Shown here in pieces: positions 26,730 through 39,600 of a stretch of 64,000 bases of DNA. Under the pieces are notes generated by a model. That model was not told the origin of the DNA. It saw only the letters and a list, made by a program, of their open reading frames with translations, and did no database searches. The DNA is from Metaphire vulgaris (lineage: Eukaryota > Annelida > Clitellata > Crassiclitellata > Megascolecidae): NCBI GenBank assembly GCA_018105865.1, contig CM030859.1:6752443-6816442 (forward strand). Reading direction: 5' to 3'. Positions within the stretch are counted from its first letter, which is position 1. The number at the start of each line of letters is the position of its first letter. Made by a program: the position numbers and the translations under genes.

Positions 26730-26970
26730 CATGGGTGTATTTAGAAAGGCTTAAAGGGTACGCTGAAATTTAAGAAGTTCAAAAAATAACTTTTATGCTA
26801 TGTACTGCAAGCAAGAAAAAGGTTATCACCCTTCTCAAACGTGGTGACAAGCAAAAAAGGTTAACTTCGGAGCGTAACAGTCTTTAAGTGCAACCGAAGG
26901 GAAGGACGAAAGACCAAAAACCAAAGAGGTACGCTATGGCTCAGGAGCGTACCCCCTAAATACGCCACTG
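26730..26970. mobile_element. hAT MITE
   Basis: The ends are CATGGGTGTATTTAG and CTAAATACGCCACTG. The 8-bp duplication TCTGCATA lies at 26722-26729 and 26971-26978. Its 241 bp contain no coding potential. Confidence 0.9.
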
Positions 26971-27395
26971 TCTGCATACCAGGTGCCCACAGTGTTTGTA
27001 CATTCTGGTTTAAATGTTAATGTTTGATACTTTTAAAATGATATAATGGCTATTTCCAGAATAGTAACCAAGCAACAAAACAAGAATGCATTGCAAAGAT
27101 TGTTGGTAAATTCAAGTTTATTCACAACTGCAACAATGATATAAATATATTGAATAAAATTACAGCAATAAGATCTGATAAACTTTTTTTTCGAGCTCAG
27201 CATGATTTAATCAAACAAAAAGCAAACAACTCAACTGATGCTCCTATCTCTTGATGTATTTGATCGATGCACAATTGTTTCACAGTCTCAAATGGCTGGC
27301 TTCTGTCGAGTATGAATATTAATATATTATTATTTCGGGTTACACTCTCTGGTAGTTTTATATGTTGTTACTTTCACTCGTATCTTTTAGAAAAA

Positions 27396-29935
27396 CTAGA
27401 ATTTCCAGAATGTTCTAGGCAAAGACTCCCTAGCTTTTGAAAATGGTAGTTGCCATCTGGGTTCTTCCATTCTAGCTTTCAGCAGAAGAAGATTCAGAGT
27501 TCCGAGCATCAGACGCCGATCCATCTGCATGCCGAGCGTTTGTTGAACAGTTCGCTTCAAAAGCCGGATCAAGCTCCTCTTCGTCTGAAATTGTTTCCAC
27601 GGTCGACTGTTCTGAAGGCGCCGCGTCGCCTGGCAGACGATCGCACCCCAGCCGGTCGGACATGCGTCGATCAGCTTTAGAACAAAAGACGCTCTCTCTC
27701 GCTGAACAACTACTGTCAAAACCCCCGTGACCGACAAAGTCATCGTACGCAGAACCGCCGTCACCGCATGATGCCGAGTTCGGTTGAAATTCCGAGAACG
27801 TCCCATGAAAAGATACAGCGTTGAATCGTTGGATAGTCGCTGAATCAACTGCAGTAAGAATGACGTTTCTCTGTGATCGCCTGACAGCTGCGACATGAGA
27901 TGACCGATTCGCCTGATGAAAGTTAGACTGTCTGTGTTTATAGGGCCTAGCGTTTTGAACGCTAACAGTACGAATGCATAGTTTGGGAGTGCATTGACAT
28001 ACTTGTCGATCTTTCTTGTGGCAGCTATTTCCGATGGGCTGCCTGGCGATTGAGCTGCCACGGCTCTGTATGAGCTTGCCAGGGTGTCAATGACTGTTAC
28101 ATCCCAAGTTAGACGTTTTCTGTTCTCCCACGGGATGAGCGTTTGGCCGTCAGTACGTTTGCCATCAGAACGAATTGATCCGACCGGTTCTTTCCTGGAA
28201 GGGATGCCAGCTTTGGAAAGTGCGCGCCATATGATGTCATTTAAGGCTGTGTGTCTGGCTATTCGGCCCGGACCCAGTCGGCATGATAGGCCATGAGATC
28301 CATCGGAGGTCATGGGCGTTCCACAGCAGCAGAGATGGGGTGCGCATAGGTCCACTCTTAGGCGTAAGCCAGTCACTATCCGAATTGCTTCATCGTCCAG
28401 TCTCAAGCCTAGGGCTGTGATGGGGAGGCAGAGCAGCCAATCTCTTGAATGCGGCGTGGAATCTGGCTTGATGGAAGTCCGAGGTGATGGTGGATTTTAA
28501 GTGAAAAATGTCTCTCTCGACCAATGGACGATCCCAGGCTGATTGTTTGCGAAGGTTTGCTCATTACATTCTGAAGACCAGCGTGCCATTGCAGCGCTCA
28601 AGTGAGTGTCCTCAGGAATTGCCGTGTTGGCGAGGATGGAAGTCTGGAGCCTGGCGGTGCCTGCAGCTGAAGCCAAAAAGGCAGGAAGTGCTAGCAAGGT
28701 TGACCATAGGATGCCCAAGCCTCCATCTCTGATTGGCAATGTAGCCTGGAGCGTGTTCAGCTGAAAGATTCAGGTTCAGGACTTGTGATAGACCTGTTCG
28801 AAGCAGTTCTTCGAATTGGTCGAGTGTTGGATGGTCCATGCACGGAGGGTGTACGTACGTAGTCCATGCGTAGGGTGTACAGCATTCGCGACGAGTTGAT
28901 GGAGCAGCGAAGTAGCGTGATGGCGTCGTGTCTAGGCAGATCCTTGATACGCGAGATGCCTAGAGCCAGTTCGTCTCGGCGGTATTCGAGGCATTGAGAG
29001 AGAGAGAGCGATTCCGGTGGACTGTGGTGCCCGAGGATACAGGCCTCGCTTCGAGGGACCGGTAGGAACTGGCTTAGGATCCATGGCCATACAGAACAGG
29101 AAAGGTCCCAACGGGTCTCCTTGCTGGGCGCCCGTCTGCGACAATAATTTGTGCTGGCTGAACTCAAGCGTTGACGCTTTGGCGTACGCAGCATGGCAGT
29201 ACGGATATATTGATGGCATGGCGGATAGGACAGCCCTTAGCACTGTCGAGCGACTGAGGCTGTTGAATGCATTTGTGAAGTCCAGTTTCACTAGCGCCGA
29301 GTTTGGACCCAAGGCGTCTACGAAGCGTCTGGCTGAGTGGACAGCTGCTTCACATCCGCCTGGTGTGCCGATGCCGAGCTGGAGAGGAGCTAGCCGATCA
29401 GCCACTTGGGAAATCGCAAACGAATTCGCGCATTTTGAGGTCAGACATCGCCAGTAGTATCCGATGGCGATTGGCCAGAGACTACCAGTTTTCTTTCTTA
29501 AGGCCAACAGATTGCCTCCGAAGAGCACAGGTCATACTACTTCGGGGCAATCTCCCCTTAGCAAGAGATTTATGAAATTTGTGAGAGAAGAGAGTAGCGC
29601 AGGTCCCGTATCACTATGATTGACCAGCTCCAGTATAAGTTGGGGCCTTATGCCGTCCGGTCCTCCACTGGATCCATCAGAATTTCTAACGCTGTCACCT
29701 GGAGTGGCTGCACGTCGTTATCAGGAGATGGTATGTGGTCGTTGTCTGGCGGTTCGGGATGCTTTGAGCGAAGTTCTTCTATGGAAATGGCGTCAGCATC
29801 TACTAAACTGTCATCAGAACAGAGGATACGCAGCGCTGCCCGAACGTTCCCGTCTTCGAGCTTCAAGCAAACAACTCTGAGCCAATGCAGATGCGACATT
29901 GAAGGCGGCTTTTTCGGGCGCTGACGCATTATGGT
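27396..29935 (-). pseudogene. LINE with reverse transcriptase and C-terminal endonuclease-like domain
   Basis: From right to left the minus strand encodes GNVRAALRILCSDDSL (29860), then LFGGNLLALRKKTGSLWPIA, QLGIGTPGGCEAAVHSA, the motif A box VKLDFTNAFNSLSR and motif B GAQQGDPLGPFLF (about 29500-29100). A frameshifted middle follows with GGLGI and AFLASAAGTARLQTSIL. A 336-residue frame (28406-27396) then has Cys/His-type CCCGTPMTSDGSHGLSC and EPVGSIRSDGKRTDGQTLIP with LTWDVTVIDT. The last block resembles a PD-(D/E)XK nuclease such as those of restriction-like-endonuclease LINEs. The clade is not certain. Frameshifts near 28500-29000 make the copy inactive. It lies between GALNT2 and the P450 gene. 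Confidence 0.85.
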
Positions 29936-30608
29936 CGTTGACGGGAGTGTAAAACAGTGTTGGTAAATGCTTCCTGACAGGCGTTGACTCTTTTCTTGAT
30001 CGTGGATGTTAGGCTGTTCCGCTTGCCGCCTCTGGGAGGAGAGCCCAGAATTTCTTGACCCACATTAAGTAATGCTATCCAGTTCTCTGTGCGGTTTGGG
30101 CCAGAACAGATACTGTCAAGTAATATGATGCCAGGTGGAGTGCTACTGTCATGCGCGCCCCTTTCGGTATGTGTTTTATCACACCATGATGGAAATCAGG
30201 GTGAGATATTTCTGTGAGATATTTCTCTGATAAACAATACATTTTAAAATTTTAAATAAAAATATACATCGGCATGTAACAACAACAAAAGATAAACATA
30301 ACTATGTGTGCTTGAAAAGTCTGAAATATAAAAACGAATCTAGTATATTATTACATAAAATCAAAATCATATATCAACACTGCCCAACAATGTTTGCAAG
30401 AAAAACAGTACACTGATAACATCAGTGCAATCTTTATATATCTGCAAGTAGATCAATTTTATGAACATAAAGATAACAGATCTCTTTGTTATATGAAAAT
30501 TAAAAAGCAGCAATAATGGTTAAAAACTTAAAATTTCAACAATATATCAATTCAGCTGAATAAATTTTCTGAATTAGTTTCTGATTGATTGATAGTGAAT
30601 TCTTGTAA
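29936..30608. other. LINE 5' remnant and P450 3' flank
   Basis: The part to about 30170 is GC-richer and continues the minus-strand LINE upstream of the recognised domains without a clean frame. From 30170 on, AT-rich sequence with no gene leads to the P450 stop codon and may be its 3' UTR. Confidence 0.4.
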
Positions 30609-33600
30609 CTAAGGCTTCCTGTCAATTAACTGAACATTGACTGGTCTCTCTGGAACAATCAGTGACCGAACCGTTGGTTTCAGGGGTTCATTATCTCCCG
30701 GCTTCAGTATAAACAACTGAGAAATCTGCAGAGGAAATAAAACAATGATGAAAATCATTAATGCCTCTAAAAAGGTGAGAATTATGCAGCTAGAAGGCAA
30801 CACAGAGCATTTGCCAGCTGCATTAGTTACTTGATTGCCACAGTTTTATTTGTTTAAAAAGCGCACAAATTGGACAGCTACAAAAGAAAACCTTTTTAAC
30901 AATACAGTCCAGCAGTATGAGTTTAACTTTGATCAGTGCAAGGGTTTAATTCTGAAAAATTTAACATTGTTGACTTAGCTTAACTATGCATATATATATT
31001 ATTTACTATGAAGTTTTTACATTTTATATAATACTAACTCTAGCCAAGAGAAGATGCATTTCTAGTTCAGCAACTCTTCTTCCTACAGAAAACAGGACAT
31101 CTATCATATTAAAATCGTTATCTGTATGTCTGTTACCTTCAAGCGTTCTGATTGGTTGACTATTGCTAGACGGTTTTAGACCGTTTAGTCCTTACGTCGC
31201 GATGCATTGGTGGGCGGCGTTGACTATTGGTAGAGCGGTTTAGACCGTTTAACGTCGCGATGCGTTCGTGGGCGAGCGTTGACTATTGGTAGACGGTTTA
31301 GACCGTTTAGTCCTTACGTCGCGATGCGTTGGTGGGCGATGTTGCAGCGTTGCTATTGGTAACAATTGTTCGTAGAATCGTAGTTTAACACGGTCGGCTG
31401 GGCGTGCGGCGGCGTTGCTATTGGTAACAATTGTTCGCAACCTCAGGTAGTTGTCGTACAAAAAAAATCGTGTACAGCGTCACACATGGCCACAGTTGCG
31501 TGATTTTAACGTACATAGGCCTAATCATTCGTGGCGCACAGCTTGGCTAGGTGGCGATCATTGAAATGTTGTTCAGCATTAATTCAATGATTGGGTATTA
31601 GGTATAGGTATTAGATTAGTATTATCCTGCATTGCGAGCGAAGCGAGCGCGAGCGAAGCGAGCCTCTTTCTAGTTTATGCTATTAAAAATGATGTGCAAT
31701 AAAATATTAAAATTCTATAGCAAAAATTCTATGTGCAAATTGTAAAATCATAATTATAATAAAAATGAAAAAACAAACAAAACTAAAAAATTTTCAACTG
31801 TGATTAAAAGAATGGCTTGGTGTCTCACTCGGTAAAGCATCAGCTCTATGCTGGGATAATCTATTGGCCTGGGTTCTAAACCTGGCGTTAGAGATTTTAT
31901 TTTGCAGGCAGTCACAAGTCCATTGGCATGGAGTAGAAGTTAAAATGGCCTGTGTAATGTTTCAAGTTTCATTGTGTTTTGGCATGAAATTTAATGTGAG
32001 CTGTTTTTGTACGCATTGTATGCTGTGAAATATGGTAGACTCAACAGATAACAACTGTTATTCAACAAATGGATGCTGGGCTGTATGAGTGATCTTTAAC
32101 ACAGGAGAAATGATACTAAACTACTTAAACCTGATATTAATATCATGTCAACATCAACAGGTAATGAAGCTGACAGATAAATGCAGTTGTCTACCAAGAA
32201 TGGCTACTATAACAAATACCTGACAAAGCAGCTGCTCACAGGCACGTCGGAACGAATTTTTTGCAGGGGGTGCAGATTTTCCAAGGCGAGGTGTTTGGAT
32301 GTCACATTTTTCGGTGGACAAGTCAAAAAAGGTGATTTCTGTATATATTTTTGAGTCGATAAGCCAAGAAAATGTCATTTCCTATATATTTTCGAGTCGA
32401 AAATTCCAAAGTGTACAGATCTGCACCCCCAGCCTCGTCTTCCAGGGGGTGCGCTGCACTTCATAAGGGCTTGGCTGCTCACAATTATCAAAACCACCAA
32501 CCACAACTGGCTGGACACAGGCACAACACAGGAGAGGACAAAGAGCACTCGAGTAGGATGGAAAAGCACTGGAGATATTCATATGATTTACAGATTCACT
32601 CATTCATACACATTCAAATCTGACTAGTGCTAAAGAAACTGATGAGATTTCTGAGGTAAGATTTCACAGCAATTTAAAAGAATACAAGGAATTACCAATG
32701 CAGGAGCGAGGACCAAAGCCAAATGGAAGCCAAGCAAAGTTATGAATGGCTTCTGAACTGTCTGTTCTAAGCCACCTTTCAGGCTTAAAGTCCAAAGGAT
32801 CCTTGAACAGTTTCGGATTTCGACCCATAATGAATAGGCTGGCCATCACAGTCGTCTACAAGCAGACCATTGTGCAAACAATGAAAGTTCCTCACAAAAA
32901 TGCCTCTATTTTTAAAATCACAAATCACAAAATTTAAACATTGCAAAATGTTAAAGTACCACAAGATCATGGATGGAAAATAATGACCACCAATAAGCAT
33001 AACAGGCATGTTCATCACAAGAGATTATGCAAAAGAAGATATGTACAGTAGCGGGACCGAGCAAAAATGCTGTTACAGCCCGATATCAAAGCAAATGCCT
33101 AAGCACACTGTAAACCACAACACACTTCAGTTATAATGGCATCAGCAATCAGGCAATCAGATACACTGTAGGCCTACTCTATTCATTTTGGCTAGTAAGC
33201 ATGCAGAAGGAAGGCCATCTTCAACGTCTGGATATGTTTAGTCAACATTGTAATCGTTGAACATAAAGCAGAAACTTAAAATTGTTTTCTATGTGACAAG
33301 AAGCAACTTTCTTTGCAGAATATACAAAGCACCAAGTATATTAATATTGCAGATGCCACTGCCTTCAATGTTCAATGATATAGCTGTCATAAATTTTACA
33401 GAGCTTAAAAACTAAGATAATCACATTGCTCCAGGTATTTAAAGAAACATTGACCCTCAGAAACACTTAACTCTTTTTATTGGAACTGACTAATTGAGTA
33501 TTTATTGAGTACTTTTAAATTTCAAACAGTCATGTGGACTTTGATGATCTATTTGCTATTCAGTGAACAGTGATGTCTTTTCCAGAGTCACCACAGGACA

Positions 33601-36600
33601 TCATACTACTTCATGTCATGTTACAATAACCTATCACTATAAGTTATGTCGACACAGGGCCAGAAGCATCTTAAGCGGGACGTCATTAAATGAGATATAA
33701 TCACACCCATTGAGACCATCACTGATCTGCTGAAGTGGGAAGGGCAGGTTGTGAACATAAGCATTGTCATTATAATGAGGTCCCATTGTACCCTTGCAGA
33801 TATTTCAAATGCCAATATAAAAACAAAAGGTACTTACATCAGTAGGTAACTGATAACCACAGAGAACCATATCAGTATTAAGCACACGCATGACCATGTG
33901 AGCCACTGGATAAAGTCTACAATACGATGCAATTTCACAGAAACAATAAATAATTTTCTCTTGTGACTTTCAAGTCCATTTTCCTAAGATTTATTAATCT
34001 AATCTTAAGAACAAATTTAATCTTTACACAAATTTATTCTGACAATGAATCTACTCTAATACTATATATATATTTATATATATACTATATATATATATAT
34101 AATTATATATATATATAAAGTTTTTTATATATATATATATATATCACTGCATGATTATTAGCAAATAGAAACATTCATAAAATAGAAAAACACTAATAAA
34201 AAATTACCAGTCAGGCAAATAACTTAAAATTGCAAAGAATACTAAATTAAGCACAATGGAAATATTAATAAATAAATGCATTTGAAAGTTATTAGCAGTA
34301 ACATGGACTAAAAAATAACCAATAAACAAGTCTAAAAAAATAGCAGGAACAAAGAGAACCACATCAAGTCTCATAGGCTGCATCACTATTGGCGTGTTAG
34401 GAGAGTACAACATGATAACATATAGCTATGTAAAATGGCAGGCTTGGTCAAGGAAGTCAGAAAACAAGGATGACCAAAGATCAGCTGCATGAAATTTGAA
34501 AGATGCAAGAAATACAAAGCCTTGTACAACCACTTGGTGCATCCATGCAGTCTACCATCATGAAGCACAATTAGGGATGTCGGTTTAAAGCGATTAAGCA
34601 ATCACACATGCAATCTCACATTTAACAAATTTTTTAACTCATTGCATTTTCTTCCATTCTTTCCGCATATGCAATTTCTGAATAAATATGCGGCAATTTT
34701 ATCAACATATTTAGCTACTTTCGTGAAATATATAGCACTTTTTGCAATTTTTCTAATATAGGCATAGACTTACAGGGGATTAGCACCTGTTTGGTTGACC
34801 TTTTTGGCTTGTCAGCTTTTTTTTATTGAAAAACACCAAAAATATGCGAGGCGAAATAAGCACATAATTAGGAAATTTAAGCACATAAATTTATGCATTT
34901 CCCCGCATATTTAGGACCTGAGTCCTGCATATTCCCTGAAAAATCACTGCATTAAATCAACAGCCCTAGGCAGTGGTGAATTTACATGACATATCTTAGT
35001 TGACATGGTTTCAGAAATGAACTGTTGAGCTGAGTAAAACAGAAAACTGGACGAGTCTAAGGTATACATGCAAGTCTCACAACAGTTCTGCAATTTCATG
35101 TCTTCAGACGTAGAAACTATGTGTCGTAGGGAAAAGAATTTTATTTCTTAGACAGCAGACTCAGAAAAACAACAGGAGTGAAAGTTAATCAGAATTTATT
35201 CTTTAAAATGTTCATGGTTAACCAAGAGTAAAATTATATTTATGAAGATATACTTTGCCAAGAGAATTTTCTTTGACAAAATTTGTCAGAAAAGTATTAC
35301 ATGGAGATTGAAGAAAAACTACAACAATGCAATGGAGAAGAAAGAAACTTGAAAAGAAAAGCCATAAAAATAATAATAACAACTGGATTTAAGTGGTTTA
35401 GTAGGCTTTCCCCAGTGTCAAAAACCACTTTTCCCCATATATCCATGTATTTCAACTTCTGTTTGTCTGTGGCAGTTGTCATCTTTGACTCCACAAAAAA
35501 ACAAAATTTGCTGTAAACAATGGCAAACAGCATGCATGCATTAAATTTCAGTTCTTCACAATTTTTTATAGATATAAATCAAACTAACATAGATATTTAA
35601 TCTAATAGCATACAACAACAGAAATTCAATAAGACTTGATAAATATTCATGCTTTATGTTTTTAATTAATTGAATCTTCATGTTGATCAAACAATGCCTT
35701 TGCAGTCTGTAAATAAATTGAGTAGTGAATGCACATAATAGAGTGTGCTGTCGGATTTCCAAAAGTCAAAAGATCAGGAAACTGGAATTCTAGAACAGAA
35801 GATCAAACTCATGTGACAATGACGAAGTTTGGTCACTGAGCGTGAGGGCACCATCACCTACCTTAGAAATTTTTACATTAGAAATATCTGGTAAATCTGA
35901 GTACATACATTTGAGACATATATGCACACAAGACTCAAGACAAAATCAGGATGCATTTACCTCAGTACTTCCTTAACAACTGCCTTAAGAAAAGGCATCT
36001 GTTGAAGATGCTCATAAGTTGGAAGACAACCAATTGGAGCAACTGAAGTAACTTCAGAGTGAAGCCTTTCTTGCAGTTCTGGTCTTTTCGCTATCTCATA
36101 CAGAACCCACTGCATTGTGTTTGACGTCTGAAAGTAGAATATTATCAGTAGCATTCACTTCTAAATAAAACAGAACATACAAGCTGACAATTTCACAAGC
36201 ACTAAAGAAATTCATTAGAGATCACATAATGTACCTTTTCTGTGAATTTTTGTCATATGCCATGTCCACAAAAAACTAAGCCAATGCATTTACCGTTATC
36301 AGCACAGCCATACTAATACATCAAACTGATTTTTTAAATTTTTAAAGTTTTTGATTCAGGATACAATTACCTCAGTCAGTCTGAGCTTCGTTTTGAATAA
36401 ACCAACTTGCATAATGCATCAGTAGCAAATTAATTTGAGCCAGTGGAATTTGAAAATGCAAATTAAGAGATGCAAAATGCACCAAAGCAAAGAACTACTG
36501 GCATGTCAAAATATAACTTGCTAACATGTAATGATTTCCAGTTAGCATTCTCCCTGCAATTATAAAAATAACATATTTCATCAAGTGTCAAATAAAATCT

Positions 36601-39600
36601 GACAGATAAATCAAGTTGATTTTTAAGTGTATTATGTACAGAAAATGCTTACAGTGTCCACAGCTGCCAGCATAATCTCAGCAATGTTGCCATAAACTTC
36701 ACCTTTTGACATGTTAGTAGACAATAAATGAGCTAGAAAGCCAGAAGCTTCTTCACCATTCTCAATTTTTTTCTGAATTTCATCAAATTTCTTGTCAATC
36801 AGATCTTCAGCTGCAAAATATCAGCATGCCGGTCTACAGTCAAATTGGTTCAAACATAAAAACAGCTGAACCTTAGCTACCCTGAGGGCACTGAAAACAA
36901 AAATGATGCTTAAATTTGCTAATTGGCTCTAGTTTTCAAGACATAGACAGAGGCAATCGTTACAGTCCACTGCATCATCAGTATCACATAATCGGTATTG
37001 CATCATCCACACCTGTGATCAATAGGAACCTGTCAGCCAAGCACCAATAATACAATCCTGATTAAAAAGAAAATACTTTGGTGCAAGGGCGTAAAACACA
37101 GGGGGGGACATCAGGGACGGTCCCACCCCAATGTTTTGTGCCTTATGGTAAAATTTGACGCCAGGTTTACGCCACTGCTTTGGTGTATAACTACTCCAAC
37201 TCTAAAAGTAACAGTAATATTATTATTACATAAATGATTTATAAAACGCTATAGCACAGCTAAGACTAAAGTCAAGAGCGTTTTACATCACAGTTCATCA
37301 GTGGCCTGTGACTGAAGAGAAAATATTGTATAGTGCAACTAGTTAATAATTCTCAACAGTGGCTAAACCTCTGTAGTTAACATAATTACTGTTATGTTTC
37401 TTCTTAATAAATTTTGGAATGTTTGCTTAACAGAATATGTGAAGTATTAAGTTTGCAGAAATAGTAATGTCTAAAAATAACAAGTGAAATTCTGTCTGTA
37501 CAATACACACAGTATTAACATGAAAACTCTTCAATATCAAAGAAATCAAAGAAATGGGAGTCTATTAAGAGCTTCTATTGTCATATTTGAATTCAGCACA
37601 TCAAAATCTTTAAGAAATGGCACATTAATTTCTCAACCAGACAACATTTGAAAATTAGCAGACCAGAGTATGTATACTGTATATAATTACCAGTAATTCA
37701 ACTATTGATATTCAGAAAAGAAATTTTAAAAATGCATCAACAAGTCACAAAGTTTGTCATAAAAGTCCTTACTGGTTTCAAAAATTACTCCCCAGCTCTT
37801 ATCATCCAACTTCTGCCATTTCCGGAAAACTAGACGATTAATTTTAACAGGAAGATAAGACAAGAACTCAGTTGTGGTGAAGATATTCTGCACTGCTTCA
37901 ATGAACTGCGTTGTCTTTGGAAGTCGTTTGTCTGACAGTCCTCCAAATCGTGTTTCGTACAACACAGTACCAATAGCTGCAATGAAGATACAATTCTATA
38001 TGCAAAGTGCTGCAAATACTGTCCAATATAACTACCGGCAATTAAATTGTACAAGAACCTCAAAAATTAAGATTAGCACAAAAATTCTAGAAATTATCAA
38101 GGCCTAAAGCTGATGGTCGATGTCAATTAAATGAATAACTTGTGAGAGAAAAATTATCTGTAGTCTGGATAAATTGATGAGAGATACAGAAGTCTAGGGA
38201 ATAAAAGCATGAGCAGTGATGGGCAGTAGTTGGAAAAAAGTAGTAAAACTAAACTTTTCTTAAACTAAATACTTATTTGCTCTCTCGTATAATGGCCTAA
38301 TGGCCACATGCAGGAAGACAGTTCCAATTATACATGTTTACAAAATCAAAAGAGGACAAGACGTCTATGACAAACGATGGTTTGCATAGTCTTTAGTCCA
38401 GAGCGCATGTGCACTTCATCGCTGTACATAAAGGCAAACCATCTGATGTTAAGGATTCCGTGTTGAGCTTGATGATGATGATAATAAATTAATAATAATA
38501 ATAATAATACCGTGATTTCAAGTGTTTTAGGAGTCTAGGCTAGCCTGTGTGAAAAACCACTGAAATATTAAACAACCCTCCACATTTGATACATGTTTTG
38601 TAGCTGACTACTATGGTTCAAACAGTTTGTCTGATATTTCCTTGGATTTACGTCACTGGACATTATACACAATAGAGAAACAGGGTTTTGCTTAAGGATG
38701 CAAATAAGACGATAACAGTGAGAAAAGAAAGAATTTGCAGTCAATGCTAAAATACCCACTACAAGACACAGATCATCATCATCTTCATCAACTCACGACA
38801 CAGAGCTGTTAATTAAATGAAATCCGACAAATCTATGAGAAGATGATTTTATTCCTTCAGAACTCTACATTCTGTGGTCAATTCAGCTCAACCACTTCAA
38901 TATGAGTAAAAATTGTCAAAAATATATTTCTGCAAAATAATTCTAATGACTCGATCAATTATTGAATGATTTTAATAATCAATATTTCAAACATGAAATA
39001 TTTTCTTAATTCCCTTAAGTCAAATTGTAACCAAAAAAACAACCTACTCTCTAAAGACCAGTGAAAAAGCTCATGGTCAATGTTTGGAACAGTCAATCCA
39101 TTGCCTTTTGAATCTCGCAGCAGCTTAAGTCGTTCTATCAAGTCGGTCACAACTTCATTAAAGCTCTCTGTGTAGGTTGCAACGTGCTGAGGTCGCAGCA
39201 TTTGTTTATCCAAAATGGTCCTCATCCGCTTCCAATCAGGCCCGTCTCTGTACAATTGATAAAATTTTAACACTAAAAAGAATTTATGCAAAGCAAGAAA
39301 ATGCTGCACTTAATGTCAGATTTTCAGTTTGTAATTTAGCAAATCCCATTATCAGGCCACCAAATGTGTAACCTAGAATCTGCTAACTTATATAAACTTA
39401 CAGATCAAGTTAAATTCAGGCAAATAAATAAAACATGTAAGGAAGGCAGTAGGGTAGCCACGGGGTGAGCCCGGGTGTATGGGGCTCACCATATTCAGGC
39501 CAGAGTCAGTCGTGGGATTTGTGCAAAACTGCTGAGAAATACTTTCGGTGGGGAAGGGTAAGGTGATAGCCAACAGAATTGATAAAAAGAGCGGTAATAC

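Noticed and set aside
29017..29457. 146-codon plus-strand frame
   Set aside because: It is the reverse complement of the LINE reverse transcriptase region, whose minus-strand motifs explain the open frame.
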